Below are positions 1 to 8,611 of a stretch of DNA of 64,000 nucleotides, piece after piece. Positions within the stretch are counted from its first letter, which is position 1. Every line of letters begins with the position of its first letter. A program made the translations under genes and the position numbers. Source of the stretch: Reichenbachiella faecimaris. Lineage in GTDB: Bacteria > Bacteroidota > Bacteroidia > Cytophagales > Cyclobacteriaceae. The stretch is taken from the NCBI RefSeq assembly GCF_900176375.1, contig NZ_FWYF01000001.1, positions 992,001 through 1,056,000 on the forward strand, given 5' to 3'. The notes beneath the pieces were generated by a model, which was given only the letters and a program-made list of their open reading frames with translations, was not told the DNA's origin and did no database searches.

Positions 1-1
1 T

Positions 2-838
2 GCGCCTATTAACCTTGATAGAGTATTGGGTGGTAGTTACAACACACGAAGTGTCTTGGAGGCACTTTTGGCATATACCCCTGAGTTCTACTTCTGTTAT
101 CCAGGAAGAATCGAGAATAAAGGAGGTCAAACTTCAATTAAGCATGGACATAAGCATCTACTTTGGAGACCTGATTCTCCCCACAGATTAGGGATTCTAG
201 AAAAAGCTGAAACAGAGATTGTAATTTCTGAAATGCCTGCTTTAGATGCTTTTTATGATTCGCTAGTCTTGCCTTCAGATCAGATTGAGGAACAGGAACT
301 TGATATTGAAGTGCTGAGAAGACATGCCCAAATCCAGATAGCACTGTACTTCATCGGCAAACAACTAAACTTTAGAACTTGGATTGCTCAAAATGATAAG
401 GGCATTCTTTATCAGAACAAGAGGATTGGAGAATATGAAGGTGTCATTGCTTCTCTCAAAGATGAGCAACTCATGATTGCTTATGACGATGCTGTACAGG
501 CTGCTTTACTAATTGATTGCATTTGGTTCAAGAACGGGAAACTTATGCCTGCAGTGATGGAGGTTGAACATTCAACGGGAGTTACAAGTGGATTAAGTCG
601 AATGAAGAATTTCAAAGATAAATTCCCTCCTTTTCCAACCAGATATGTAATTGTTGCACCCGATGAAGATCGTGACAAAGTTATAAAAGAAGCTAACAAA
701 CCACAGTTTGCTGACTTGGATACTAGGTATTTCACATATTCTGCGGTCGAAGAGCTTTACGCACTTTGCCAACGAAGAAAAATCAAGGGTGTGACAGAAG
801 AATTCCTTGATTGTTACATGGAACGAGTTTTAAACTAA
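2..838 (+). CDS. Restriction endonuclease-like protein, C-terminal part (5' end outside window)
   Basis: The reading frame is open from the first bases of the window with no stop upstream of an internal TTG at 26, so this is the 3' end of a longer gene and the true start lies outside. The C-terminal half carries a PD-(D/E)XK-type pattern: an Asp in LIDCIWF followed by MEVEHSTGVTSGLSRM, then the stretch RYVIVAPDEDRDKVIKE. An EVEHTT...SGLLRM core followed by YIVAPDxRRxKV is typical of type II restriction-enzyme-like nucleases, where acidic residues bind metal. Substrate site and any partner methylase cannot be judged because the N-terminus and upstream genes are missing. The family resemblance is fairly clear; the exact restriction system is unknown. 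Confidence 0.7.
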   Translation, partial: APINLDRVLGGSYNTRSVLEALLAYTPEFYFCYPGRIENKGGQTSIKHGHKHLLWRPDSPHRLGILEKAETEIVISEMPALDAFYDSLVLPSDQIEEQELDIEVLRRHAQIQIALYFIGKQLNFRTWIAQNDKGILYQNKRIGEYEGVIASLKDEQLMIAYDDAVQAALLIDCIWFKNGKLMPAVMEVEHSTGVTSGLSRMKNFKDKFPPFPTRYVIVAPDEDRDKVIKEANKPQFADLDTRYFTYSAVEELYALCQRRKIKGVTEEFLDCYMERVLN

Positions 839-1063
839 CCAACCCAATAAATCCATACACATTACCAAGTCGCTCAAGGCAAGTTTTACTACTCAAAACT
901 TATCAATGGGTATGTCGATCCATCTCACCCTGGAACATGAAAAAAGGCGACTAGAACGAGAAATACAAAAACACCTTTTAAATACTTTATTTAAGCATTC
1001 ATGAATTGAGCTCTGGTTAATAGCAAACAAGCTATTTTTAACTGTCCCACTAATTCAAAATTA

Positions 1064-1085
1064 GTACCATCAGAAATGGTGGTAC
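1064..1085. terminator. Weak hairpin between convergent genes
   Basis: GTACCAT, a CAGAA loop and ATGGTGGTAC form a short hairpin between the convergent ends of the restriction-like gene and the conserved unknown gene. There is no strong U-run on either strand, so intrinsic termination is only possible. The rest of 839-1103 shows nothing I can assign. Confidence 0.3.
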
Positions 1086-1103
1086 ACTCATCACATTTTG
1101 AAT

Positions 1104-1673
1104 TCACATCCCCAACCGTCTCATCACCAACTCATCCACGCGTTGACAGAGGGTCATTGGTTTGAGCGTACGCCAGTTGGTGATTTCTAATGGGCCACCA
1201 AAATTGATATAACCATCTACGTTATAGTTATTCATTTCGTCTATCACAAAGTCACGGAAGCCTATTCCTACTATCCAGCCGTCTTCTACATCTTCCAGCC
1301 ACTCTTCATAGTAGCTATCGTCTGAGCCATGAAAGTTGAGTACATTTTCTCCTATCAAGATGTATTTATTCACACCCTCCAGTTGGATTTCATCCACCAG
1401 ATTTCTTTTCAGAAACATAACATCATTGTGAACGGCATCATTCCACTCGCCAATGAATTCCAGCACGGCATAACCATGATCATAGTCCACAAAGAGCATT
1501 TTGACATACAGGGTCTCTGAGCCTATATAATCCCACCCTGGATCAATGTAATAGCCATAAATGGTATCCGAATAGAGGTCGTAATTGTATTCTTTGCCGT
1601 AAAAAGGCGACAAGATATCACTGGCCGAATCATAATATTTCAACCAACCACTATAAGGTTCTATGTTATGCAT
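1104..1673 (-). CDS. Conserved Bacteroidota protein of unknown function
   Basis: A protein of about 189 residues, acidic and rich in Tyr and Trp, starting MHNIEPYSGWLKYYD. I recognise the pattern (YGKEY, YYIDPGWDYIGS, YILIGENVLNFH, YYEEWLEDVEDGW) as a conserved family in Cytophagales, but no biochemical function is known to me. There is no signal peptide or membrane segment, so it is probably cytoplasmic. An earlier ATG at 1694 would add seven residues and overlap murQ by 29 bases; I chose the Met at 1673 because the conserved region begins there. Even so it overlaps the murQ stop by 8 bases, so the two are probably co-transcribed. Confidence 0.75.
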   Translation of the reverse strand: MHNIEPYSGWLKYYDSASDILSPFYGKEYNYDLYSDTIYGYYIDPGWDYIGSETLYVKMLFVDYDHGYAVLEFIGEWNDAVHNDVMFLKRNLVDEIQLEGVNKYILIGENVLNFHGSDDSYYEEWLEDVEDGWIVGIGFRDFVIDEMNNYNVDGYINFGGPLEITNWRTLKPMTLCQRVDELVMRRLGM

Positions 1674-2481
1674 CTTTGCTATTGTGGTGATCAATAGCCT
1701 TGCGGACAGAGCCTTGAGAGGCCACCAACGCCTCTGCTTTTTCTCTGCTCACCCCCGTTTCTTCCATGACCATTCTCACTGCCCGATCTATTAGTTTTTC
1801 ATTGCTGAGCTGCATATCCACCATCTTATTGCCCTGCACATGTCCCAATTGAATCATAACAGCAGTCGAGATCATATTGAGTACCAGCTTCTGAGCCGTA
1901 CCCGCCTTCATACGCGTGCTGCCTGTCACAAACTCTGGCCCAACTACTACTTCGATAGGGAATTGAGCTGTTTCTGCCAATTTGCTCCCCGTGTTACAAG
2001 TGATACATCCTGTGACCAAACCTTCTTCATTGGCTCTTGCCAAACCACCAATCACGTATGGTGTTCGACCTGAGGCCGCAATACCAATTAGTACATCTTG
2101 GTTAGAAATATTGAATTCCACAAGGTCTTTCCAGGCCTGATTGGGATCGTCTTCAGCATGCTCCACTGATTTGCGGATGGCACCATCCCCACCAGCGATC
2201 ACGCCTACCACATGTCCATGAGGCAATCCATAGGTTGGTGGGATTTCTGATGCATCTACAACACCTAGCCTGCCGCTAGTGCCTGCTCCTATGTAAAAAA
2301 GTCTTCCTCCAGTTGACATCTTCTTAACTATCTGATGGACAAGTGCTTCTATTTTAGGAATAACTTTTTCAACAGCCAAAGGTACAGTTTGGTCTTCTTT
2401 ATTGATGTTGGTCAACAAATCAGAGACCGACATGTGCTGTAGGTCATTGTAATTGGATGGAGATTCTGTGGTGCTACTCAT
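1666..2481 (-). CDS. murQ: N-acetylmuramic acid 6-phosphate etherase
   Basis: MurQ cleaves the lactyl ether of MurNAc-6-phosphate to give GlcNAc-6-phosphate and D-lactate in peptidoglycan recycling. The SIS sugar-phosphate isomerase fold is evident: FYIGAGTSGRLGVVDASE near residue 70, the ESP...YNDL N-terminus, GIAASGRTPYVIGGL in the middle and EFVTGSTRMKAGTAQK near residue 190, all family signatures. Length (about 271 residues) is normal though at the short end. The start at 2481 (MSSTTESPSN) fits homologues better than the ATG at 2499. It lies downstream of the BadF-type kinase on the same strand with a gap of about 130 bases, so a kinase-etherase recycling pair is likely. Confidence 0.95.
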   Translation of the reverse strand: MSSTTESPSNYNDLQHMSVSDLLTNINKEDQTVPLAVEKVIPKIEALVHQIVKKMSTGGRLFYIGAGTSGRLGVVDASEIPPTYGLPHGHVVGVIAGGDGAIRKSVEHAEDDPNQAWKDLVEFNISNQDVLIGIAASGRTPYVIGGLARANEEGLVTGCITCNTGSKLAETAQFPIEVVVGPEFVTGSTRMKAGTAQKLVLNMISTAVMIQLGHVQGNKMVDMQLSNEKLIDRAVRMVMEETGVSREKAEALVASQGSVRKAIDHHNSKDA

Positions 2482-2613
2482 GCTCCAAATTTGAAGCATT
2501 AGTATGTGAATGAGAAGTATTTTAAACTATAAATCTATCAAATTTCTATGGTCTCCTCTACTAAGAAGAATGAACACTCCCTCCTACATAAGGCCATTGA
2601 GTAGATGGAGCCA

Positions 2614-3453
2614 CTATTTTGGCTGATGATACTGGGTCAACCCATCAATAGGACCAACTACAATGTCTTTGATATTGATACCCAAATCAGTCCCTACTTT
2701 TCTGAGTATCTCTTCATAATAGAATGCCACAGAACCCGTAAAATGCACAGGTATGTTTATATAATTTGTGTACTTCATCACATTGACTTCCAAGAACTTT
2801 TTGAATGCGTCATAAACCATCTGATAAATCATTGGATCTTTCAGAAACTTATGGATGAACTTGGAAAAACTGGATAGATACAAGATCGGCATGTGGTGGT
2901 GGTAGATGTTGTTTAAAATATCTGTTGGTTCTAAACCAAACTCTTCATCAAATTGATCCCTGATCTCTTGAGGTAGCTCTTTTTTAAAATAGTGTTTGAG
3001 AAATTGTTTACCTAAATAATTGCCACTGCCCTCATCACCCAGAATGTATCCCAGCGACCTTACATTTTCGATAATACCAATGCCATCATACAAGCAAGAG
3101 TTGGAACCTGTACCCAGGATACAAGCTATGCCATGTTCTATACCACAAAGTGAGCGAGCAGCAGCCAACATGTCATGATTGATCTCAATCTTAGCATTGG
3201 GAAACAATTGCATAAAGCAATCTCGAATGGTCTGTTTATTTCTGGCAGATGAGCAACCCGCCCCATAAAAGTATACTTCCTTGAAAGGCGTCTCGATATA
3301 TTCGATCAGCCCCATACGCATCACTTCCAAAATTCCAGATGCATCCAAATAGTAAGGATTGATTCCACCTGAACGGGCATGGAATACATTCTGCTTAGAA
3401 TCAATGATTCTCCATTCTGTCTTGGTAGAGCCACTTTCTGCAATTAGAATCAT
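2614..3453 (-). CDS. BadF/BadG-type N-acetylglucosamine/N-acetylmuramic acid kinase
   Basis: An ASKHA-fold sugar kinase of 279 residues. The N-terminal phosphate-1 loop reads LIAESGSTKTEW, the second glycine-rich loop ILGTGSNSCLYDG lies near residue 115, GYILGDEGSGNYLG near residue 140 and HFTGSVAFYYEEIL near residue 240. This matches the BadF/BadG/BcrA/BcrD ATPase family, which includes GlcNAc kinases and MurK-type kinases that phosphorylate MurNAc and GlcNAc. Placement just upstream of murQ favours production of MurNAc-6-phosphate as the MurQ substrate. That is inference from context; a GlcNAc-only kinase would look the same here. It is cytoplasmic with no signal peptide. Confidence 0.88.
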   Translation of the reverse strand: MILIAESGSTKTEWRIIDSKQNVFHARSGGINPYYLDASGILEVMRMGLIEYIETPFKEVYFYGAGCSSARNKQTIRDCFMQLFPNAKIEINHDMLAAARSLCGIEHGIACILGTGSNSCLYDGIGIIENVRSLGYILGDEGSGNYLGKQFLKHYFKKELPQEIRDQFDEEFGLEPTDILNNIYHHHMPILYLSSFSKFIHKFLKDPMIYQMVYDAFKKFLEVNVMKYTNYINIPVHFTGSVAFYYEEILRKVGTDLGINIKDIVVGPIDGLTQYHQPK

Positions 3454-3553
3454 ACTTTTCCTGATGTTAGGGCACCTTTTTCTCTTGTGCCAGATTCGAA
3501 AATAACAAATAATTGAAGATTCACTGGGCTTGTTACCAATAATTGAGCGATTA

Positions 3554-3787
3554 TTAGTTTAACCGCCCGATCACCTCAAACTTATCAAACACTTTTTCAG
3601 TATGAGGTGCATCAGCCAGTTCTGGTGTCAGGTCCTGTCCTGCCCAGTGTTCATAGTGCTGCCCTTCTCTCCAGAGTCTGGATTTGGTTACATCATAGAT
3701 TTTTCCGTTGAAAGCCACCCAGATTTCGTCTCGATCCTGGCCGTTTCGTAGAGCGAGTTGCTGGCGAGTATAGTTGGGCAAACTCAT
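3554..3787 (-). CDS. Small cytochrome b5-like heme-binding protein
   Basis: A 77-residue soluble protein with the cytochrome b5 core: Q-L-A at residue 10, IWVAFNGKIYDVTKS at 22-36, and histidines at 44, 47 and 62 (GQHYEHWAG and DAPHTEKVFDKF). Two of these are placed to act as axial heme ligands, though the classical HPGG motif is replaced. The C-terminus FEVIGRLN resembles the b5 VGxL ending. The start codon overlaps the mutS2 stop in a TAATG arrangement, so the two are translationally coupled, although no functional link between a b5-like protein and MutS2 is established. Heme binding is inferred from the motif. Confidence 0.85.
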   Translation of the reverse strand: MSLPNYTRQQLALRNGQDRDEIWVAFNGKIYDVTKSRLWREGQHYEHWAGQDLTPELADAPHTEKVFDKFEVIGRLN

Positions 3788-6174
3788 TAGTTATCTAGTG
3801 TGACTACTGTAATACCTGCGCCACCATGTTCCACATGTTCATCCTTGGCGCTTATCACCTTATGGTTTTCACGGAGAACGTTTCGCACCAATTCTCTCAG
3901 TATTCCATGCCCCTTCCCATGTAAAATTTTCACCTCATTGTGTCCCAGCATCAAGGCATCATCTATATAATATTCTACCTTTCCTATTGCTTCTTCAGCT
4001 CTTACACCTCTGATATCAAGGGTGGGACTGAAGCTGGCCATTTTATCATTGAGGTTGATCCCAGTCATTTGCTGTACGCGCTGTTCGGTTGACTTTTTGA
4101 ATTCTTTTGAAGAAATTTTGGTGAGGTCATTCAGCTTTACTCTCGACTTCAAACCTCCCAATAGCAGCTCCACTTGCTTTCCTTTTATCCTTTCCACTTC
4201 GCCCACTGCTCCTGATTTGAGCTGTACCTTGTCTCCCACTTCTATCGGGCTCGTGTCAATCTTTTTTTCTGGTGCTTTTTCAGCTTTTGATTTTACCACT
4301 TTTTCCGCATGATCCTTCAGTGCCTCTCTGGCCTGTGCAGTCCGTTGTTGGTCGGCCTTAGATTCTTTGATGGCTTTGATGGTGGCCTCAATTTTTTTAT
4401 TAGACGACTGAATGACGCGTGCGGCCTCTTCTTTGGCTTCTTTTAAGACTTTGGTTTTTTCCTTATCCAGATATTTTTTGAGATCCTCATAGTCCTTGAT
4501 GGCCTCAGTCAGTCTCTTATTCTTAGCATCCAGAGACTTCTTCTCCTTTTCTATTTGGTTCTTTTCAGATTCCAATTCGCTAAGCAATCGATCGAACTGT
4601 ACGTGTGAAATTCCTGCTTTTTTCTTTGCTCTGTTGAGCATTTCAGGATTCAATCCAATCTTCCCTGCGATTTCCAAAGCAAAAGAACTTCCTGGCTTAC
4701 CGATTTCCAATTCATACATGGGTTCGAGTCTTTTGACATCGAATTTCATAGCAGCATTTACAATACCCTTCTCTTTGTCTGCCACTTTTTTCAAATTGCC
4801 ATAATGAGTGGTAATGGCACCAAACGCTTGAGCTTTATTTAATTCCAACAGCACCACTTCAGCAATGGCTCCGCCAAACTGAGGTTCTGTACCCGTACCA
4901 AATTCATCAATCAAAAAGAGTGTATTTCTTGAGGATTGCTCCAAAAAGTGCTTCATGTTCGTCAAATGCGAACTATAAGTACTCAGGTCATTTTCAATAG
5001 ACTGCTCATCTCCAATATCAATAAATACTGAGGAAAAGGTTCCAAACTCTGAACTTTCAGAAACTGATACAGGCAAACCACACTGTGCCATATATTGCAA
5101 TAAGCCAATGGTTTTAATGCATACTGACTTTCCACCAGCATTAGGGCCAGAAATCAGCATGATTCTCTTTTCTCTCGACAGAGAAAGGTTCAAAGGCACA
5201 ATCTTTTTATTTTGTTCTTTGAGAGCTGCTTCCAATATGGGGTGGCGGGCTTGTTGCCAATTGATTTTTTGATTTTTGGTTAGCTCTGGACAGGTACAAT
5301 TGAAATCAATGGCAAATCGTGCTTTGGCACGTATAAAATCCATGACACCTAGTACTTTGATTGCTTTTCTAACTTCTGGCAAGTTTGCCCTTAGTTGGTC
5401 GGTAAGTACGGTTAATATTCTTACGATCTCTCTTCGCTCAGCATATTTTAGCTCTCGAATTTCATTGTTAATTTCTAACGCTTCTGCAGGCTCCAAGTAC
5501 ACGGTCTGACCTGTGGCTGATTCGTCATGAACAAACCCTTTGATATGGCGCTTGTGCTCGGCTAATACCGGAATTACCATTCGGCCATCCCGAATGGTCA
5601 GAGCAGGTGCTTCAGGACAATAGCCATGCTTACTGGCCTCCTTCAGTATTTTATTTACAGCAGTTCTGGCTCGCACCTGACTTTTAGAAATGCTACTTCG
5701 GATGGACATCAACTCCTGACTTGCATGGTCTCTCAACTGTCCTTTCTCATCGATTTTGCTATCCAAAGACAGGTAGAGCGTATTATCCAATGCGATATGT
5801 GATACTCTACTGGCCAACACTGGGTATTCCTCCTCATGCTGATCAAAAAAATCAAGCATCTTCAAAAGTGTATCGAGCACCAACTTCACATCAAAAAAAT
5901 CCTCTTCATCCAAAAAGCTCCCAGGCACTTCTGATCTTTTAAGTGCTGGTGAAACATCCGTATAGTTGGACTGAGGAAAGGGTGAACCACTGGTTAAAAT
6001 CTTGGTAAATTCACGAGTCTGATCCATCCAGTCATTGATCTTGGAAGTATTAGTAGTTAGCGTCAGGCGATCAACAAAGTCTTCACCCAACGTACTCAAA
6101 CAGCGATCCTTGACCAACTGCCTTACTTTGTCAAAGCCAAGTTTGACCTCTATATCTTTAGGGTAGTAGTTCAA
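3787..6174 (-). CDS. mutS2: MutS2 family DNA/ribosome-associated ATPase with Smr domain
   Basis: A 795-residue MutS2 with the usual order: clamp/lever helices, MutS ATPase with Walker A GPNAGGKS at 343-350 and Walker B LFLIDEFGTGTEP near 425, a long charged coiled coil at about 515-640, a KOW-like segment (VGDKVQLKSGAVGEVERI), and a C-terminal Smr domain (LDIRGVRAEEA, HGKGHGILRE) with the nuclease-type HGKG motif. MutS2 suppresses recombination and, in Bacillus, rescues collided ribosomes; which role applies here cannot be read from sequence. The start codon is TTG; MNYYPKDIEVKLGFDKV matches the expected family N-terminus and no nearer ATG exists. The stop of the upstream lipoprotein gene is one base away. 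Confidence 0.95.
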   Translation of the reverse strand: MNYYPKDIEVKLGFDKVRQLVKDRCLSTLGEDFVDRLTLTTNTSKINDWMDQTREFTKILTSGSPFPQSNYTDVSPALKRSEVPGSFLDEEDFFDVKLVLDTLLKMLDFFDQHEEEYPVLASRVSHIALDNTLYLSLDSKIDEKGQLRDHASQELMSIRSSISKSQVRARTAVNKILKEASKHGYCPEAPALTIRDGRMVIPVLAEHKRHIKGFVHDESATGQTVYLEPAEALEINNEIRELKYAERREIVRILTVLTDQLRANLPEVRKAIKVLGVMDFIRAKARFAIDFNCTCPELTKNQKINWQQARHPILEAALKEQNKKIVPLNLSLSREKRIMLISGPNAGGKSVCIKTIGLLQYMAQCGLPVSVSESSEFGTFSSVFIDIGDEQSIENDLSTYSSHLTNMKHFLEQSSRNTLFLIDEFGTGTEPQFGGAIAEVVLLELNKAQAFGAITTHYGNLKKVADKEKGIVNAAMKFDVKRLEPMYELEIGKPGSSFALEIAGKIGLNPEMLNRAKKKAGISHVQFDRLLSELESEKNQIEKEKKSLDAKNKRLTEAIKDYEDLKKYLDKEKTKVLKEAKEEAARVIQSSNKKIEATIKAIKESKADQQRTAQAREALKDHAEKVVKSKAEKAPEKKIDTSPIEVGDKVQLKSGAVGEVERIKGKQVELLLGGLKSRVKLNDLTKISSKEFKKSTEQRVQQMTGINLNDKMASFSPTLDIRGVRAEEAIGKVEYYIDDALMLGHNEVKILHGKGHGILRELVRNVLRENHKVISAKDEHVEHGGAGITVVTLDN

Positions 6175-6175
6175 T

Positions 6176-6793
6176 TTATTTGAGGGAGTCTTGGGTTATT
6201 TCTGCAGGTGCAATGTTTTTATTTCTAACGCGCAAGGAGTCTCTGGAAATGAGCTTGGCTCTTTTACTTGGGAGTGTGGTATTTTTTATCGTAGGTTGTG
6301 TCTCTATAAGAGGAATGTTCTCTTTGGCCTTTAGCACCTTTTCTTTAGGGAGGGATTTAAGGGATTCTTTCTTGGCCTCTTTTATTTTTTTGTCGGGAAA
6401 ATCTTGAAGTACGGCCTTCTCTACCAGTGCACTGTCCAGTACTGCCAGCTCTGATTGTTTTTGATAGCCTCGTTTCTGAATCAGATTTAAACTATCCACG
6501 ACCACACCATAAATTTGATCCAGCAGCTTTGGATTGGTTAAATAATACTGATAACTATATTCATAGTATTCTTTTGATACATCATATTGTTTAAATATTT
6601 CGCTTTCCAATGTGTTGTATATGGCATAAGCAGAATCATTAGTCACTCTGAGCTTATCCACTCTGGCTTCTAGTATATGAATATCTATCAACAGCTCAAC
6701 CATCTGTGAAGAAGGAATTGCTGGCTGCTGATCTACTGTAGAACTACAGCTAAATCCTACAATAACATTTATTAACAAAAAATATTTTTTCAC
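6176..6793 (-). CDS. DUF4296 lipoprotein
   Basis: A 205-residue predicted lipoprotein: a short hydrophobic signal ending FSCSS, giving a lipidated Cys near residue 16. Residues about 30-115 fit DUF4296 (MVELLIDIHILEARV, then YYEYSYQYYLTNPKLLDQIY). The remainder is a low-complexity, Lys- and Ser-rich tail likely to be disordered. DUF4296 has no known function; members are common in Bacteroidota and are presumably periplasmic. The gene ends one base before mutS2, so it leads the mutS2 operon. A match to the Bacteroidota promoter consensus sits 40-70 bases upstream. Confidence 0.85.
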   Translation of the reverse strand: MKKYFLLINVIVGFSCSSTVDQQPAIPSSQMVELLIDIHILEARVDKLRVTNDSAYAIYNTLESEIFKQYDVSKEYYEYSYQYYLTNPKLLDQIYGVVVDSLNLIQKRGYQKQSELAVLDSALVEKAVLQDFPDKKIKEAKKESLKSLPKEKVLKAKENIPLIETQPTIKNTTLPSKRAKLISRDSLRVRNKNIAPAEITQDSLK

Positions 6794-6832
6794 AAACCCA
6801 AAATATTAAGTAATGGCTTAATTTTAGCGCCT

Positions 6833-6863
6833 CAAAAGTACAATGAATGAAGGACATCCTCAA
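6833..6863 (-). promoter_or_regulatory. Candidate promoter for the DUF4296-mutS2 operon
   Basis: On the minus strand TTG (6863-6861), a 20-base spacer and TACTTTTG (6840-6833) match the Bacteroidota consensus TTG-N(17-23)-TAnnTTTG exactly. It would start transcription about 30-35 bases before the DUF4296 start codon. The element straddles the start codon of the divergent DUF58 gene at 6847. Confidence 0.6.
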
Positions 6864-7725
6864 GAAGCTTAGGAAATACGAGATCAGGATCAGGAAGGCT
6901 ATCAACTCCCAGATGCAAGGGGATTTTCATTCGATTTTCAAAGGTTCGGGATTGGAATTTGACGACGTCCGCTCTTATCAATATGGAGATGATGTACGAA
7001 GCATTGACTGGAATGTTTCTGCTAAGGGTCATGGAACCTTCGTAAAGACCTTCAAAGAGGAAAAAGAACAAAATGTATTTTTCATATTGGATGTCAGTGC
7101 CTCTCAAAACATTGGAAAACAAGGACAACAAAAACTGGATATTGGGAAAGAAATTTGCGCTTTGCTTTCTATCTCTGCTATAAAAGAAAATAGCCAGGTG
7201 GGTCTCATTTGTTTTTCTGATCAAAAAGAAAAGTACGTTAAGCCTGGAAAAGGCTTGAAGCACTCTTTCAATATTGTATCTAATGTCTTCAATTTAGAAC
7301 CCCAATCCAAGCAAACAGACTTGGCCAAAGGCATACATTTCACCTTGAATTTGCTCAAACGCAAAAGTGTAGTCGTTCTTATTTCAGATTTCGTAGATGA
7401 AAATTACGAGCATAACCTCAAAGCACTGGCTCGGGCGCACGACTTGGTAGTCATACAGGTCTCAGATAAGCGAGAAACTTCTTTTCCTAATCTCGGGATC
7501 ATTCCGCTTCAAGATCAAGAGAGTGGAAAGACCGTATGGAAGAACACTTCTTCAGGTTCTTTCAGAAGATTGCTCAATCAAACTTATGGCGAACGTCAGG
7601 AAGAACTTCAGAAATTTTGCTTGAGAAACCAAGCCAACTATGCCAACATCCGTACAGATGAAGACTATGTACCTAAGCTCATCAGATTATTCAAAGTCAG
7701 AAATAAAATGAGAAAAAGTGGGTAA
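6847..7725 (+). CDS. DUF58 domain protein (Bat operon)
   Basis: A 292-residue cytoplasmic protein with the DUF58 signature FDDVRSYQYGDDVRSIDWN at about residues 37-55, followed by a von Willebrand A-like fold (FFILDVSAS near residue 80, VVLISDFVD near 180). DUF58 proteins usually accompany MoxR AAA ATPases and BatA/B, and are linked to stress tolerance and envelope integrity by association. No MoxR gene is present upstream here; the neighbour is the divergent DUF4296-mutS2 operon. The end overlaps the next gene by 8 bases, indicating an operon with the membrane protein and BatA. Confidence 0.9.
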   Translation: MKDILKKLRKYEIRIRKAINSQMQGDFHSIFKGSGLEFDDVRSYQYGDDVRSIDWNVSAKGHGTFVKTFKEEKEQNVFFILDVSASQNIGKQGQQKLDIGKEICALLSISAIKENSQVGLICFSDQKEKYVKPGKGLKHSFNIVSNVFNLEPQSKQTDLAKGIHFTLNLLKRKSVVVLISDFVDENYEHNLKALARAHDLVVIQVSDKRETSFPNLGIIPLQDQESGKTVWKNTSSGSFRRLLNQTYGERQEELQKFCLRNQANYANIRTDEDYVPKLIRLFKVRNKMRKSG

Positions 7726-8611
7726 GCGTATTTCTGCAAGCATATTATTATACTTTATATTTTCGATTGCATCTGCCCAAGAAATTTCACCTTATGGCAA
7801 ATTTCTTAAGGACAGCGTGATGGTCGGAGAAGAGGTACAGTATTCACTGTCCGTGAAGTACCCTTTGGATTGGCAAGTTGTATTTCCTGATTCTACCTAC
7901 AACTTTGAGCCTTTTGAGTATTATGGCAAAACCTTTTTCCCTACCAGAACAGATAGTACACATGCCTTTGATAGTGCGGTATATACGTTGTCCTCTTTTG
8001 AAGTTGATCTGGTACAAAAGCTGCAAGCTCCCATCTATCTTCTGAATGGAAATGACAGTACAATCATTTTAGCAAATCCTGACTCGGTGTTTTTGAGGGA
8101 ATTGGTAACCGTAATGCCAGATTCGCTAAAATTCAAAGAAAATTTAACCTATCAGGCAGTGAATTATGCCTTCAATTACCCTTATCTCATGATAGGTCTG
8201 GGGATACTGCTTACACTGTTTATTGGTGCTTTTTTCCTTTTTGGCAATGCCATTAGAAAAAAAATCAAATTGCATCGAATGAGAAGGGCTTACGAAAAAT
8301 TCTCTTTGGAATTTGAAAGAGGCATTATCAAAATCAAGCAAAGTGAAACCAATGCACAGTTGATAGAAAAAATATTGGTGACTTGGAAAAAATACATGGA
8401 GAAGCTCGAAGATCGGCCATTTACCAAGTACACTTCCAAAGAAATATTGAAAGTTGGCTTTGAAAAAGAACTAAAAACTGTTTTGCAAACGATTGACAGG
8501 TCTATCTATGGTACCATTGGGGACGAAGAAATGCACAAAAATTTTGAAGCGTTAGAAGACTTCACATTGGAAAGATATCAAACTAAAACCAAGGAGGTGA
8601 AACATGGGTGA
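7718..8611 (+). CDS. Membrane protein of the Bat operon (BatD-like position)
   Basis: A 297-residue protein with an N-terminal signal peptide (cleavage near SIASAQ), an extracytoplasmic beta-rich domain at about 25-145 (SVMVGEEVQYSLSVKYP resembles the Ig-like start of BatD proteins), one membrane segment at about 153-175 (LMIGLGILLTLFIGAFFLF), and a charged helical cytoplasmic tail. It is fixed between DUF58 and BatA by overlaps of 8 bases on each side. This position is commonly held by an unnamed membrane protein in Bacteroidota Bat operons. The function is unknown; support of the VWA complex at the inner membrane is inferred. Confidence 0.75.
   Translation: MGKRISASILLYFIFSIASAQEISPYGKFLKDSVMVGEEVQYSLSVKYPLDWQVVFPDSTYNFEPFEYYGKTFFPTRTDSTHAFDSAVYTLSSFEVDLVQKLQAPIYLLNGNDSTIILANPDSVFLRELVTVMPDSLKFKENLTYQAVNYAFNYPYLMIGLGILLTLFIGAFFLFGNAIRKKIKLHRMRRAYEKFSLEFERGIIKIKQSETNAQLIEKILVTWKKYMEKLEDRPFTKYTSKEILKVGFEKELKTVLQTIDRSIYGTIGDEEMHKNFEALEDFTLERYQTKTKEVKHG

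Noticed and set aside
912-1004. 30-codon ORF on the plus strand (MSIHLTLEHEKRR...)
   Set aside because: Short, no family, and overlaps an equally short frame (ending YVDPSHPGT); could be a remnant of a lost gene but nothing supports coding.
4022-5942. Several plus-strand frames opposite mutS2
   Set aside because: Shadows of the long mutS2 frame; composition is that of reversed helical codons.
6832-7263. 143-codon antisense frame over DUF58
   Set aside because: Antisense to a well-conserved gene, with no family resemblance.
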